Source: Acidobacteriota bacterium (GTDB taxonomy: Bacteria > Acidobacteriota > Terriglobia > UBA7540). From it: a stretch of 55,161 nt of DNA. The DNA lies in contig JAKAWG010000029.1 of assembly GCA_021817045.1 (NCBI GenBank), forward strand, positions 1 to 55,161. The letters run 5' to 3'. Position 1 is the stretch's first letter. Each line of letters starts with the position of its first letter. The notes beneath the pieces were generated by a model that searched no databases, was not told where the DNA came from, and saw only the letters and a list, made by a program, of their open reading frames with translations. The translations under genes and the position numbers were made by a program. Shown piece by piece: positions 1 through 7,504 of the stretch.

Positions 1-478
1 CCGATCTCACCTCGGCATAAATCCTCTCCAAGCGGGCGACGCGCCGTTTAGCCTCCTCAGCCTTGACCTCATAGATCTTTTCCCGGCAGGCCATATAAAG
101 GTCGAAAGCGAGCAAAACAGCCTCGTCAATCCGCTCTTCGACGACGATTCGATCCTCCTCGCGGCCCATGAATCCTTCCCGAAGCACGCTCTTCAGCTCA
201 AACAGAAAAGCAATGGCCCGGCCAGGCGCGAAATCCTGGATGGCGCGGATGCGGACAATCGTTTCGATGGCATTCGACAAACGCGCCCGATCCATACCAC
301 CCATGAGCTCCTCTACAATGGCCGGCAGTTGCTCCGCGAACGCGTGGCCAACGGGGTTCCGGAACTTGTCCTTTTCGTGAAGAAAGAAAGCAAGGCTCTG
401 GGGAGGATAGGCCAATAGTGTCCTCTGCAGCCACTGCTTCGTGATTCTCTCCTGATCTTCCCTGCCAATGCTCAACAT
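1..478 (-). CDS. RsbRD-like N-terminal domain protein (partial)
   Basis: The frame opens with an ATG at 478 and is still open after 159 codons at the window edge, so the C-terminus is missing. The product starts MLSIGREDQERITKQW, looks entirely helical, and ends, as far as seen, in a charged helix (EAKRRVARLERIY). The pattern LLAYPPQSLAFFLHEKDKF followed by NPVGHAF resembles the RsbRD/RsbR N-terminal domain. In many sulfate reducers a stand-alone protein of this type lies directly before dsrMKJOP (family knowledge), so dsrM may start just beyond the left edge. No STAS domain is visible in the part present. It is codirectional with dsrC but separated from it by a 510-bp spacer. The role is probably regulatory, by inference only. 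Confidence 0.6.
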   Translation of the reverse strand, partial: MLSIGREDQERITKQWLQRTLLAYPPQSLAFFLHEKDKFRNPVGHAFAEQLPAIVEELMGGMDRARLSNAIETIVRIRAIQDFAPGRAIAFLFELKSVLREGFMGREEDRIVVEERIDEAVLLAFDLYMACREKIYEVKAEEAKRRVARLERIYAEVRS

Positions 479-560
479 GAGACTTTCTCCGTCTACTTCT
501 GTAGCCTTCCGTTTCCGCAATAGACAAGAATGCTAGGCTCGTCGTTGTTGGCTTCGCTTT

Positions 561-613
561 CAAAGCGAACCCAAACGTTTTGTTGGTAGCAAAGCACTTG
601 TGGGTTCGCTTTG
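561..613. repeat. 13-bp perfect inverted repeat with 27-nt loop
   Basis: The arm CAAAGCGAACCCA (561-573) is the exact reverse complement of TGGGTTCGCTTTG (601-613). A third, overlapping copy of the arm core forms the tight palindrome TTCGCTTTCAAAGCGAA at 553-569. It may act as an mRNA hairpin between dsrC and the next gene; there is no T-tract, so a simple intrinsic terminator is unlikely. Confidence 0.6.
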
Positions 614-899
614 ACGAAAAAAGATTGTTTAATTTGTGTCTCGCCTGTCTCATTCGTCTCACCGATCCCACTGAAGATGGGGCAAGACAGCTTGCCGAGC
701 GCGCCGGAAGGCGCGCCAACAGTTGCCAGAGCGTGCTTGTGGAATGCGGCAGCTTTCCGCCGCCGTGGCGGGCACGCCCTCGCGCTGACTTGCCAGAGGC
801 CGAAAGCAAGCCTCCGGACCAAAAAACCCGGGGCAACCTCCCGCACTCGATTCCCGTGATTGGACCACAGTTGCATCCTAACCATCCTGACCCAGCGCC

Positions 900-933
900 A
901 TGAGACGGTGGAGACAGGTGAGACAAATGAGAC
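900..933 (-). repeat. GTCTCA-type short tandem repeat, copy 1
   Basis: On the minus strand the unit GTCTCAttt is repeated about four times with small changes over 34 nt. The same 34-nt block occurs at 23806-23839 on the plus strand with 30 of 34 positions identical. A second, diverged array in opposite orientation lies at about 638-664, so the two arrays bracket roughly 240 bp of unknown sequence. Confidence 0.6.
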
Positions 934-989
934 TGTTTTTTCAGCAATCCCATATTGCCTCACCCCCTGCCTGTCTCCGGGCGGCGAAA

Positions 990-1307
990 TTAGACGCATC
1001 CCGTCGGCTTTGGCAATCCAGCCAACTTGCACGCTCCCTTAGCCGGTCCCGAGGGAAACATCGCGTAAATCTCATTGAGCTTGAAGCCGGTCTCCTTGCA
1101 CAATTTTCGGATCATTGGAGCGATGCCGAACTGGGAGTAGTAATTCCGCAGATAATGGATTATCTTCCAATGGTTTTCGGTCAACTCCGAAATCCCCTCC
1201 GCGCCCATAAAATCCTTCGCAACGTCTTCGTTCCAAATGGACGGATCCTCAAGAAACCCGTCTTCGTCCACCTGGTAGGTGTGATCGTTACTTGCAAATG
1301 TAGGCAT
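990..1307 (-). CDS. dsrC: DsrC, sulfur-carrier partner of DsrAB
   Basis: The 105-residue product is a DsrC/TusE-family protein. It ends GACKLAGLPKPTGCV, which carries the two conserved cysteines of true DsrC: Cys93 and the penultimate Cys104, with ten residues between them. In the known cycle these cysteines take up sulfur as a trisulfide during sulfite reduction by DsrAB and are then reduced by DsrMKJOP. I chose the ATG at 1307 because AAAAGGAG lies at the right distance upstream; a longer reading to 1361 lacks a ribosome site and family similarity. The gene follows dsrL after 13 bp in the same direction, so both are probably on one transcript. Confidence 0.95.
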   Translation of the reverse strand: MPTFASNDHTYQVDEDGFLEDPSIWNEDVAKDFMGAEGISELTENHWKIIHYLRNYYSQFGIAPMIRKLCKETGFKLNEIYAMFPSGPAKGACKLAGLPKPTGCV

Positions 1308-1320
1308 AACCTTGCTCCTT

Positions 1321-2985
1321 TTAGACCATTTCGATATATCCGCAAGGGCACTCTTGCGCACACTTCTGGCATCCGTTACAGACGTCCAGATTGATCCTGT
1401 AGTGCTCTCCTTTTGGAAGCTTCACAAAACAGTTATTGGTGCAATACATCCAGCAGGTCTCGCAGTCCATGCACATCCCGCAGGACATGCAGCGCTTGGC
1501 TTCTTCAAACGCTTGCTCTTCCGAGAGGCCTTTCTCCACCTCCGCGTCTAAGTCCCGCGCCGCGACTGGAATTTGCGCGCGCTCGTGTCTCCCGCTCCCT
1601 TCGTACCAGCCAAGCTTGACCCGATCGGACTTGATGACAGGTGGACGGAAGGGCTTTTCTGCCGATTTTTCCCGCAGCCGCGCATCGATCGCCTCCGCCG
1701 CGAACCGTCCCTGAGATACGGCGATGGTGACCAAACCCAAGCCCACATCGTCGCCCCCGGCGTAAACCCCCTCCAGACTCGTCTTGCCCCAATCATCCGT
1801 CTTGATGCGGCCGTTTTCGGGGTGAAGATCCACGAAGCCGTCGAATTCAGGCGCTTGGCTGATTGCAGCGATAATGGCAGAGGCATCCAGGTCGAACTGT
1901 GTATCCGGCTTCGGAATGGGACGCCGCCGGCCGGAAGCGTCCGGCTCACCGAGTTCCATGCGGACACACCGCACGCCGGTCGCTCTGCCGTCCTCCCCAA
2001 CCAGAATTTCTGTTGGGCTGGCAAGGAATTCAATATTGACTCCCTCTTCGAGAGCCGCTTCAATTTCCGGCTTGATGGCTGGCATTTCTTGTCTGGTCCG
2101 CCGGTAAAGCACGGTCACACAAGCTCCCAGCCGCTTGCTAACACGCGCTGCGTCAATCGCCGTATCGCCACCCCCGACGACAACAACTTTCTCCCCCAAT
2201 GAGACCGAATCTCCCCGATTGACTCTGTTGAGAAAATCCGTACCTGTAAAGACATTTGGGGCATCCTCGCCAGCAACGCCCAGACGCAGACCCTTGTGGG
2301 CTCCGATACCCACGAAGACAGCCTGATACTGGCCGGCCAGTTGTTCGAGGGAAACCGCCTCGCCAATCAGCGCATTGCAACGTAGCTCGACCCCGAGGTC
2401 GAGAATTCTTTGGATCTCGGCATCGAGCACCTGCCGGGGAAGGCGGTATTTCGGGATGCCGTAACGGAGCATGCCGCCCGGCTGCGGAAAAGCTTCGAAC
2501 ACGGTTACACCGTATCCTCGCCGCGCCAATTGATAGGCGCAGGAAAGGCCAGCCGGACCCGATCCAACCACTGCGATCTTTTCCGGATAAGTGGCTTCCG
2601 TCAATTTGGCAAGCTTCAATCCCTTCTCGATTCCAAAATCGCCCACAAAGCGCTCGAGGGCATTGACCGAGACGGCTCCTTCTCTCGCATTCCGGTTACA
2701 ACTGTCCTCACATGGGTGCGGACACACCCGGCCGCACACGGCAGGAAACGGGTTCCTGTCTGTGATCATCTGCCACGCGATCTGGTACGCTTGCTCGTGG
2801 GTTCGTCCGTATTCCTTTGACTGTGCAATGGTTGTCAGCCAGCCGCGAATATCGGTGCCGCAGGGGCAGGCATCGATGCATGGAGGAGTCTTAGGCACGA
2901 AGCGTGGCCTCAAGCCACTAATGTCCGTACCTCCGGACGAGGCTCCCTTCAATACCGGCTTTTTAACAGCTTTGAAAAGTGGCAC
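1321..2985 (-). CDS. dsrL: DsrL, NAD(P)H-dependent iron-sulfur flavoprotein
   Basis: The 554-residue protein resembles the glutamate synthase small subunit/NfnB superfamily. It has an N-terminal cysteine-rich [4Fe-4S] region (CIDACPCGTDI, then CGRVCPHPCEDSC), an FAD fold (GSGPAGLSCAYQLARRG near residue 140), a second Rossmann fold for NAD(P)H (VVGGGDTAIDAARVSKRLG near 280, then YRRTRQEMPA), and a C-terminal two-cluster ferredoxin region (CMSCGMCMDCETC, CNGCQKCAQECPCG). That order is the DsrL layout. DsrL exchanges electrons between NAD(P)H and DsrAB; it was first studied in sulfur oxidisers but also occurs in reductive dsr clusters. The start is GTG, with AAGGG before it; no ATG is close. It lies between the ferritin-like gene and dsrC. 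Direction of catalysis cannot be read from sequence. Confidence 0.88.
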   Translation of the reverse strand: MPLFKAVKKPVLKGASSGGTDISGLRPRFVPKTPPCIDACPCGTDIRGWLTTIAQSKEYGRTHEQAYQIAWQMITDRNPFPAVCGRVCPHPCEDSCNRNAREGAVSVNALERFVGDFGIEKGLKLAKLTEATYPEKIAVVGSGPAGLSCAYQLARRGYGVTVFEAFPQPGGMLRYGIPKYRLPRQVLDAEIQRILDLGVELRCNALIGEAVSLEQLAGQYQAVFVGIGAHKGLRLGVAGEDAPNVFTGTDFLNRVNRGDSVSLGEKVVVVGGGDTAIDAARVSKRLGACVTVLYRRTRQEMPAIKPEIEAALEEGVNIEFLASPTEILVGEDGRATGVRCVRMELGEPDASGRRRPIPKPDTQFDLDASAIIAAISQAPEFDGFVDLHPENGRIKTDDWGKTSLEGVYAGGDDVGLGLVTIAVSQGRFAAEAIDARLREKSAEKPFRPPVIKSDRVKLGWYEGSGRHERAQIPVAARDLDAEVEKGLSEEQAFEEAKRCMSCGMCMDCETCWMYCTNNCFVKLPKGEHYRINLDVCNGCQKCAQECPCGYIEMV

Positions 2986-3000
2986 AGCCCTTATTCCCTC

Positions 3001-3453
3001 TCACGCACACGGAAAGATCTTTCGTTTGAAATCTTTGAGCTGAGTGAAGAGCCGGTTGTGGAGTTCCTCGTCCTCGACCAGGTAGGTCAGCAAGTGCCGC
3101 TGCACGAACAGCCGGCAGTTCTTCCGCGCCTGTTCTGCCAAGCGAATCGTTTCCTTCTCCATCTCGGCATGGCGCTCAACGCTCTCCCAGATATCCCCGA
3201 GCTCCTCCGGCGTGAGTGTCACCGCCTGCTTTTCGAGGCTATCGATCATGAACTGCTGGACCCTCTTGTGCATTACGGAATCTTGTCGAATGATCTCCAT
3301 CACCAACTGGACGAACGGATTTTTCGTCTGCTCGATAATCTGGGTCGTAGAGGCAATGCTACCGTCCTCGATTTCCTGCCATTGCCGCAGGAGGCCGATT
3401 AACTCCGAAGTTTCGTTCTTTGGTTTTGATCCGCGCTGGGGCTTGGCGTTCAT
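3001..3453 (-). CDS. Uncharacterised ferritin-like helical protein in the dsr operon
   Basis: The 150-residue product matches no named Dsr protein that I recognise. It is predicted to form four helices carrying carboxylate and histidine residues in a ferritin/rubrerythrin-like rhythm: E27/E29 in the first, D58 with H62 in the second, E93, H95, E97 and E99 in the third (ERHAEMEKE), and EDEELH (127-132) in the fourth. These could bind a diiron centre, but this is inferred from pattern only. The ATG at 3453 is preceded by GGAGG at good spacing. It sits 36 bp after dsrD and 15 bp before dsrL on the same strand, so it is very likely co-transcribed with them. A purely structural four-helix bundle is an alternative. 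Confidence 0.7.
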   Translation of the reverse strand: MNAKPQRGSKPKNETSELIGLLRQWQEIEDGSIASTTQIIEQTKNPFVQLVMEIIRQDSVMHKRVQQFMIDSLEKQAVTLTPEELGDIWESVERHAEMEKETIRLAEQARKNCRLFVQRHLLTYLVEDEELHNRLFTQLKDFKRKIFPCA

Positions 3454-3489
3454 GCTAACCTCCGTGCTCTTTTCGGCCTCACCTCGCAG

Positions 3490-3738
3490 CTATTCAGGAG
3501 CTGCTCCTTCTTTATGCGGAAGAGTGATGAAGCTTCCGCCGAAATAACTGTAAACGCAGCGGCCGGAATCAATGAGCTGCCGGATAGCGTGTTTGCAGTC
3601 GTCTTTGCTGCACTCTGCTTCACCGTACTTGGCGATCATTGCTTTCGTCAGGTCGAGGGCTTTCAGGTTCTTCTTGCCTTGAGTCTCGGCGACCATCTTG
3701 TACATTTCATCGGCCAATGCTTCGATTGCCACCGCCAT
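3490..3738 (-). CDS. dsrD: DsrD, activator of dissimilatory sulfite reductase
   Basis: The 82-residue product has the size and position of DsrD, directly after dsrB. Its middle and C-terminal parts (LKALDLTKAMIAKYG, then CKHAIRQLIDSGRCVYSYF and GGSFITLP) fit the small winged-helix fold of that family, with the wing near the YSYFGGSFI strand pair. DsrD has been shown to raise DsrAB activity in sulfate reducers, and it is normally absent from sulfur oxidisers, so it supports a reductive pathway. The ATG at 3738 has a strong GGAGG site. A 103-bp spacer with an inverted repeat separates it from dsrB. Confidence 0.85.
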   Translation of the reverse strand: MAVAIEALADEMYKMVAETQGKKNLKALDLTKAMIAKYGEAECSKDDCKHAIRQLIDSGRCVYSYFGGSFITLPHKEGAAPE

Positions 3739-3754
3739 GGTAACCTCCCAACTG

Positions 3755-3837
3755 CAGTGATGAGTGGAAAGTGGCGAGCGAGGAGCAGCGTAGCATCAGC
3801 TATGGTTTGTGCAGTTCTTGCCCGTCACTCATCACTG
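3755..3837. repeat. 12-bp inverted repeat in the dsrB-dsrD spacer
   Basis: CAGTGATGAGTG (3755-3766) pairs perfectly with CACTCATCACTG (3826-3837), leaving a 59-nt loop. It fills most of the only sizeable gap between dsrA and dsrC. In the mRNA it could form a hairpin that affects processing or partial termination. No T-tract follows. It may equally be a passive copy of a dispersed repeat. Confidence 0.6.
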
Positions 3838-3841
3838 TCCT

Positions 3842-4924
3842 CTAGTACCTAAGGTGCGCTGAGCGCGCAAACGTCAAACCGGCGTACTTGAAGTCGTCAA
3901 TGTGGTATCGGGTAAACTCAATCCCCGTCAACTCGAAAAACCTGGGCCAGCCGATCCGGTCAATCCATTCGCCCACGCGCTCGAACCTACGCGCGTTGCG
4001 GGCGTAAACGTCCACAATGTTCACGACCGCGTTCACGACTTCCGGCCACCGAGGCGGATTGTTGGGAATGAACGGAATCGCCAGCTTGGAGAACGTGGGA
4101 GCTGAGCGCGCATTGCTCACTTTCCCGCCTACCCAAATCGATAGTCCGTCGTTTTCGGGGTCGTTCAGCGGCATCGCCGGGCAAACGGTATAGCAATTGC
4201 CGCAATACATGCACTGCTCCTCGACCACCTCCACGGAGGGATTCCCATTAACCGTGGCGGAGCGGATGGCTCCGGTCGGGCAGGAAGCGATTACCGTGGG
4301 GATTTCGCAAACCTTTCGCAACGTCTCGTGCAGAATCTTCGGCGGTCGCCGGTGAATGCCGAGGATGGCTATGTCCGAGCAATGGACCGCGCCGCACATG
4401 TTCAGGCAGCAGGCAAGTGCGATCCTGAGTTTAGCGGGCAAATCCTCGTGGGTGAACCGGTCGTAGAGGGCATCCATGACGCACTTCACGATGCCCGAGG
4501 CATCCGTTGCCGAAGAGTGACAATGAACCCAGCCCTGCGTGTGAACGATGTTGCTGATCGCGTTGTTCGTCCCGCCCACGGGAAAACCTGCTGCGGCCAA
4601 TTCTCGCTTCAATGGCTCAATGTTGCCCTTGTCTTCCAGCAGGAACTCGACGTTGTTGCGGCTTGTGAACCGCAGATATCCGCCCGAATACTTGTCCGCC
4701 AAGTCCGCAAACAAGCGAATGGTCGCAACGCTCAGCAGGCGCGGCGAGCCGGCCCGCACCGTGTAAATCCGATCTCCGGACTCCGCGACATGACAGAGCA
4801 CTCCCGGGGCGAGCGTCTCGTGGTACTTCCAGTTCCCATAGTTCTTCTTGATCATCGGGTGCAGGAATTTCTCGTAATGAGGCGGTCCGATGTCGGTAAT
4901 TCTCTTCACGGGAGCTGTTGCCAT
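3842..4924 (-). CDS. dsrB: Dissimilatory sulfite reductase beta subunit
   Basis: The 360-residue product is DsrB, the subunit holding the catalytic siroheme-[4Fe-4S] centre that reduces sulfite. The four cluster-binding cysteines are visible: Cys135 (GWVHC), Cys172 and Cys173 (ALACC) and Cys177 (LNMCG). A ferredoxin insert with [12 protein letters not shown] follows at 238-249. The length is close to other DsrB proteins (about 360-380). The ATG at 4924 follows GGAGATAACCAA. It lies 53 bp after dsrA with no promoter-like gap, so dsrAB are co-transcribed. No frameshift or missing key residue is seen. Confidence 0.97.
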   Translation of the reverse strand: MATAPVKRITDIGPPHYEKFLHPMIKKNYGNWKYHETLAPGVLCHVAESGDRIYTVRAGSPRLLSVATIRLFADLADKYSGGYLRFTSRNNVEFLLEDKGNIEPLKRELAAAGFPVGGTNNAISNIVHTQGWVHCHSSATDASGIVKCVMDALYDRFTHEDLPAKLRIALACCLNMCGAVHCSDIAILGIHRRPPKILHETLRKVCEIPTVIASCPTGAIRSATVNGNPSVEVVEEQCMYCGNCYTVCPAMPLNDPENDGLSIWVGGKVSNARSAPTFSKLAIPFIPNNPPRWPEVVNAVVNIVDVYARNARRFERVGEWIDRIGWPRFFELTGIEFTRYHIDDFKYAGLTFARSAHLRY

Positions 4925-4977
4925 TTGGTTATCTCCTCACTTTTGTTTTGCGCATCATCGCGTGCTCTGGTCGGCGA

Positions 4978-6177
4978 CTACGTGCCTTGGTCGCCGTCCT
5001 TTCCCTGGAAATAGATGTAGGGATTGTCGCGCGGAGAGCCCACCATTTCAGGCACAGGATCTAGGCCAATCCCGTCCAGAAAATTTGCCATGCCGACTCG
5101 CTGGATGAGCTCGCCGATGCGCTCGCGGTTTTTGCCGTACTCGCCCCAGAAGTCCCAGATCCGCGAAACCAGTTCCTTCAGCGTGTCCAGAAGCTCTTCG
5201 GCGGGAACGAACGGGATGAGCACAGAGGAAAGCAAGGCGCCTTGCAGGATTGGAGCTTTGGCCCCGATCAGGATGGCCGCTCCTTTTTCTTTGCCAGGCC
5301 GCAGCGCTTTCGGCATCACGTTGATGCAGTGCATGCAGCGGACGCATTCTTTGTTCTCGATGGTCAACTTCTTGCCGTCCCACTCCATGCAGTGTGTTGG
5401 ACAGCGGTTACATACGTCCTTTTGGATGTTCAGCCCCGACGCGGCGTATTCTGCCACCGCGGCATCGTCCTGCTGGATATCGTCTCTCCACGTCCCGATG
5501 ATCGAAAGGTCGGCGCGGGCGATGGCGGCGACGCAGTCATTCGGGCATCCGCTGAATTTGAACTTGAATTTGTACGGGAAAGCCGGGCGGTGCAGCTCGT
5601 CCTGATAAGTTCGGGTTATATCATCGCACGCTGCCATCGTGTCATAGCACGCCCATTCGCAACGCGCCTGGCCAACGCAGCACGAGGGTGTCCGCATGAC
5701 CGACCCCGAGCCGCCCAGGTCAAACCCTGCTTCGGTGAGCTCTTTGAAAGTTGGCTCCAGCTCGTCCGTCTTGGTACCCAGGAAAACGATATCTCCGGTT
5801 GATCCGTGCATGTTAGTTAGTCCGGAACCGTGCCGCTCCCAGATGTCGCAAAGAGTTCGAAGCGCGTCGCTCGTATAAAACCACCCTGACGGATGATTGA
5901 CGCGCAGCGTGTGAAAGTGCGCCACGTTAGGAAATTGATCCGGCAAGTCACTGTACCGCCCGATCACTCCGCCGCCGTATCCCAGCACGCCGACGATGCC
6001 GCCATGTTTCCAGTGGCTGCGCTTTTCCTCATACGAGACTTCAAGTTGTCCCATCAGGTCGTGGCAAACGGGGCTCGTTTCCGCGGCCTTCTTGATTTCT
6101 TTCACGAAGCTGGGCCAAGGGCCCTTTTCAAGTTCATCCAACATCTGCGCCTTAGGTTTTCCGTTTCCATCCGCCAT
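4978..6177 (-). CDS. dsrA: Dissimilatory sulfite reductase alpha subunit
   Basis: The roughly 400-residue product is DsrA, partner of DsrB in the cytoplasmic alpha2beta2 enzyme. Visible cysteines include [13 protein letters not shown] and SGCPNDC for the siroheme-linked cluster site, and CNRCPTHC plus CVRCMHC in the ferredoxin domain. Two ATGs compete: the first, at 6183, is only 2 nt from AGGAGG, while the second, at 6177 (MADGNG), has 8 nt spacing, so I prefer the second. The 134-bp gap to qmoC holds a GC-rich 7-bp hairpin (6280-6286/6300-6306) that might modulate read-through. The conserved residues are intact. Confidence 0.97.
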   Translation of the reverse strand: MADGNGKPKAQMLDELEKGPWPSFVKEIKKAAETSPVCHDLMGQLEVSYEEKRSHWKHGGIVGVLGYGGGVIGRYSDLPDQFPNVAHFHTLRVNHPSGWFYTSDALRTLCDIWERHGSGLTNMHGSTGDIVFLGTKTDELEPTFKELTEAGFDLGGSGSVMRTPSCCVGQARCEWACYDTMAACDDITRTYQDELHRPAFPYKFKFKFSGCPNDCVAAIARADLSIIGTWRDDIQQDDAAVAEYAASGLNIQKDVCNRCPTHCMEWDGKKLTIENKECVRCMHCINVMPKALRPGKEKGAAILIGAKAPILQGALLSSVLIPFVPAEELLDTLKELVSRIWDFWGEYGKNRERIGELIQRVGMANFLDGIGLDPVPEMVGSPRDNPYIYFQGKDGDQGT

Positions 6178-6311
6178 CTTCATTTCCTCCTTCCGGACGT
6201 ACCCTCATCGCGCCCGGCATGACTGCCTTCACGACCAACTGCGGTTCTCACGCGCCCGTTACATCCTGCAGATTCGTGCCGGCCCGCTCGCCGGGGTTCC
6301 GGGCCGCTGCG

Positions 6312-7502
6312 TCACGATGACGCGACTGCCTCACTCGCTACAGCCACTCCCTCCGTCTGTGCCGCCAATTCCCTTGCCTTGCTCCTCACCGCAGCGACGT
6401 ATATCGCTAACGGCCTGTACAGTAGATGGCCCCACTTGCCGAATGGCACCTCCACAACCAGCATGGGTACTACGATCGCCAGATGGACGACATAGATCAC
6501 GTAAGTTGGCATCGGCTGATTCAGCACGCGCAATATGTGGAGCAGTATCCCCGTGAACGCCGCAAGGAAGAGCAATATTGGGAAGAGCCAGTCGGAAAAG
6601 TGGCTGAAGCGGTGCATTTCCGTGTTCTTCCTGATCCGATCGAAAAGAATCCACGCGGTGGTCGCCAGCAGGACAGCCGTCGCATAGTAGCCAAGAAAGC
6701 TCGTCCAGTGGATGCTACTGTTTTCAACCTGGAACCAAGGAAGGAACAGCACGACAAGAATGAACATCGTCGCATAGCCACTAACTAGGAAGACGTGACG
6801 CAGCCAGTTCTTGACTGTCTCGTTGCTGGCGCACGCGTTCCACCGCTTCTGCGTCAACCCTTGCACTACCAACCGGTGGAATTCATTGATATACAAGTGA
6901 GCGGGAATGTTTCTGCCCCGCGTCAACTTCAAGAACATCCGCGCGGCGTTCGACAGCAACAGGAAGCCCAAAAGTAGGGCAAGAATTTTGTCACCCCAAT
7001 CCACGATCCCCACCGGTGCAAACCGATCGAGCATCACCGTGGAAAGCGCCGCCGGCCCTGAACGGTCGAGCAAGCCGAAACCAAAATTGTGAGGAAGGGT
7101 GAACAGCGCTACGATCACCCCAGCGACCACAGCCAGGATGCCCAACTCCCAGAATGCCGAGCGGTACATTAGGCGAGACAGGCCGGTCCAATCATACTGA
7201 GACGTGAGGTAACGCCGCAGCGCCATCATCGTTTCACCAGGATTCGCCTTCCGGGGGCAGCGCTTTGAGCAATCACCGCAATAAAAGCACAGCCACGGAC
7301 TCGGATCCTCGAGCAACTGGTCCTTCAAACCCCACTGTGCTAACAGCATCTGCTTCCGGGGAAATCCATACTCCTCGGTCGAGAGAGGACAGGCCGACGT
7401 GCACGTGGCACACTGATAGCACTTCTTAACGTCTTCCGCTCCGTTCCGCAAGACGTCCTGGATGAACTGCCGATCCGGATTAACCAGCAAGGGTTCAGCC
7501 AT
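6312..7502 (-). CDS. qmoC: Quinone-interacting membrane oxidoreductase subunit C
   Basis: The 396-residue product is QmoC, the membrane anchor of the Qmo complex. The N-terminal 100 residues form an HdrC-like domain with two [4Fe-4S] motifs (CYQCATCTSACP near 28-39; CFYCGDCSKRCP near 72-83). The rest is an HdrE-like di-heme cytochrome b domain with about six hydrophobic helices from residue 115 to 375 and histidines in helices (for example LRHVFLVSGY, HRFSHFSDWL). QmoC takes electrons from menaquinol and passes them through QmoAB toward AprAB. It begins 2 nt after the qmoB stop, so the genes are translationally coupled. Confidence 0.94.
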   Translation of the reverse strand: MAEPLLVNPDRQFIQDVLRNGAEDVKKCYQCATCTSACPLSTEEYGFPRKQMLLAQWGLKDQLLEDPSPWLCFYCGDCSKRCPRKANPGETMMALRRYLTSQYDWTGLSRLMYRSAFWELGILAVVAGVIVALFTLPHNFGFGLLDRSGPAALSTVMLDRFAPVGIVDWGDKILALLLGFLLLSNAARMFLKLTRGRNIPAHLYINEFHRLVVQGLTQKRWNACASNETVKNWLRHVFLVSGYATMFILVVLFLPWFQVENSSIHWTSFLGYYATAVLLATTAWILFDRIRKNTEMHRFSHFSDWLFPILLFLAAFTGILLHILRVLNQPMPTYVIYVVHLAIVVPMLVVEVPFGKWGHLLYRPLAIYVAAVRSKARELAAQTEGVAVASEAVASS

Positions 7503-7504
7503 CG

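Larger units (their letters stand above)
479..989. other. Non-coding spacer between dsrC and the RsbRD-like gene
   Basis: This 510-bp gap interrupts an otherwise tightly packed operon. I see no convincing gene: the open frames have no family resemblance and run through repeats. It contains a 13-bp perfect inverted repeat (561-573 and 601-613) and two oppositely oriented arrays of GTCTC-based repeats (about 638-664 and 900-933), so it is probably an inserted or expanded repeat region. Confidence 0.6.

Noticed and set aside
198..1032. Long minus-strand frames across the dsrC downstream spacer
   Set aside because: They run through repeats and overlap the RsbRD-like gene in another frame, with no family features or ribosome site.
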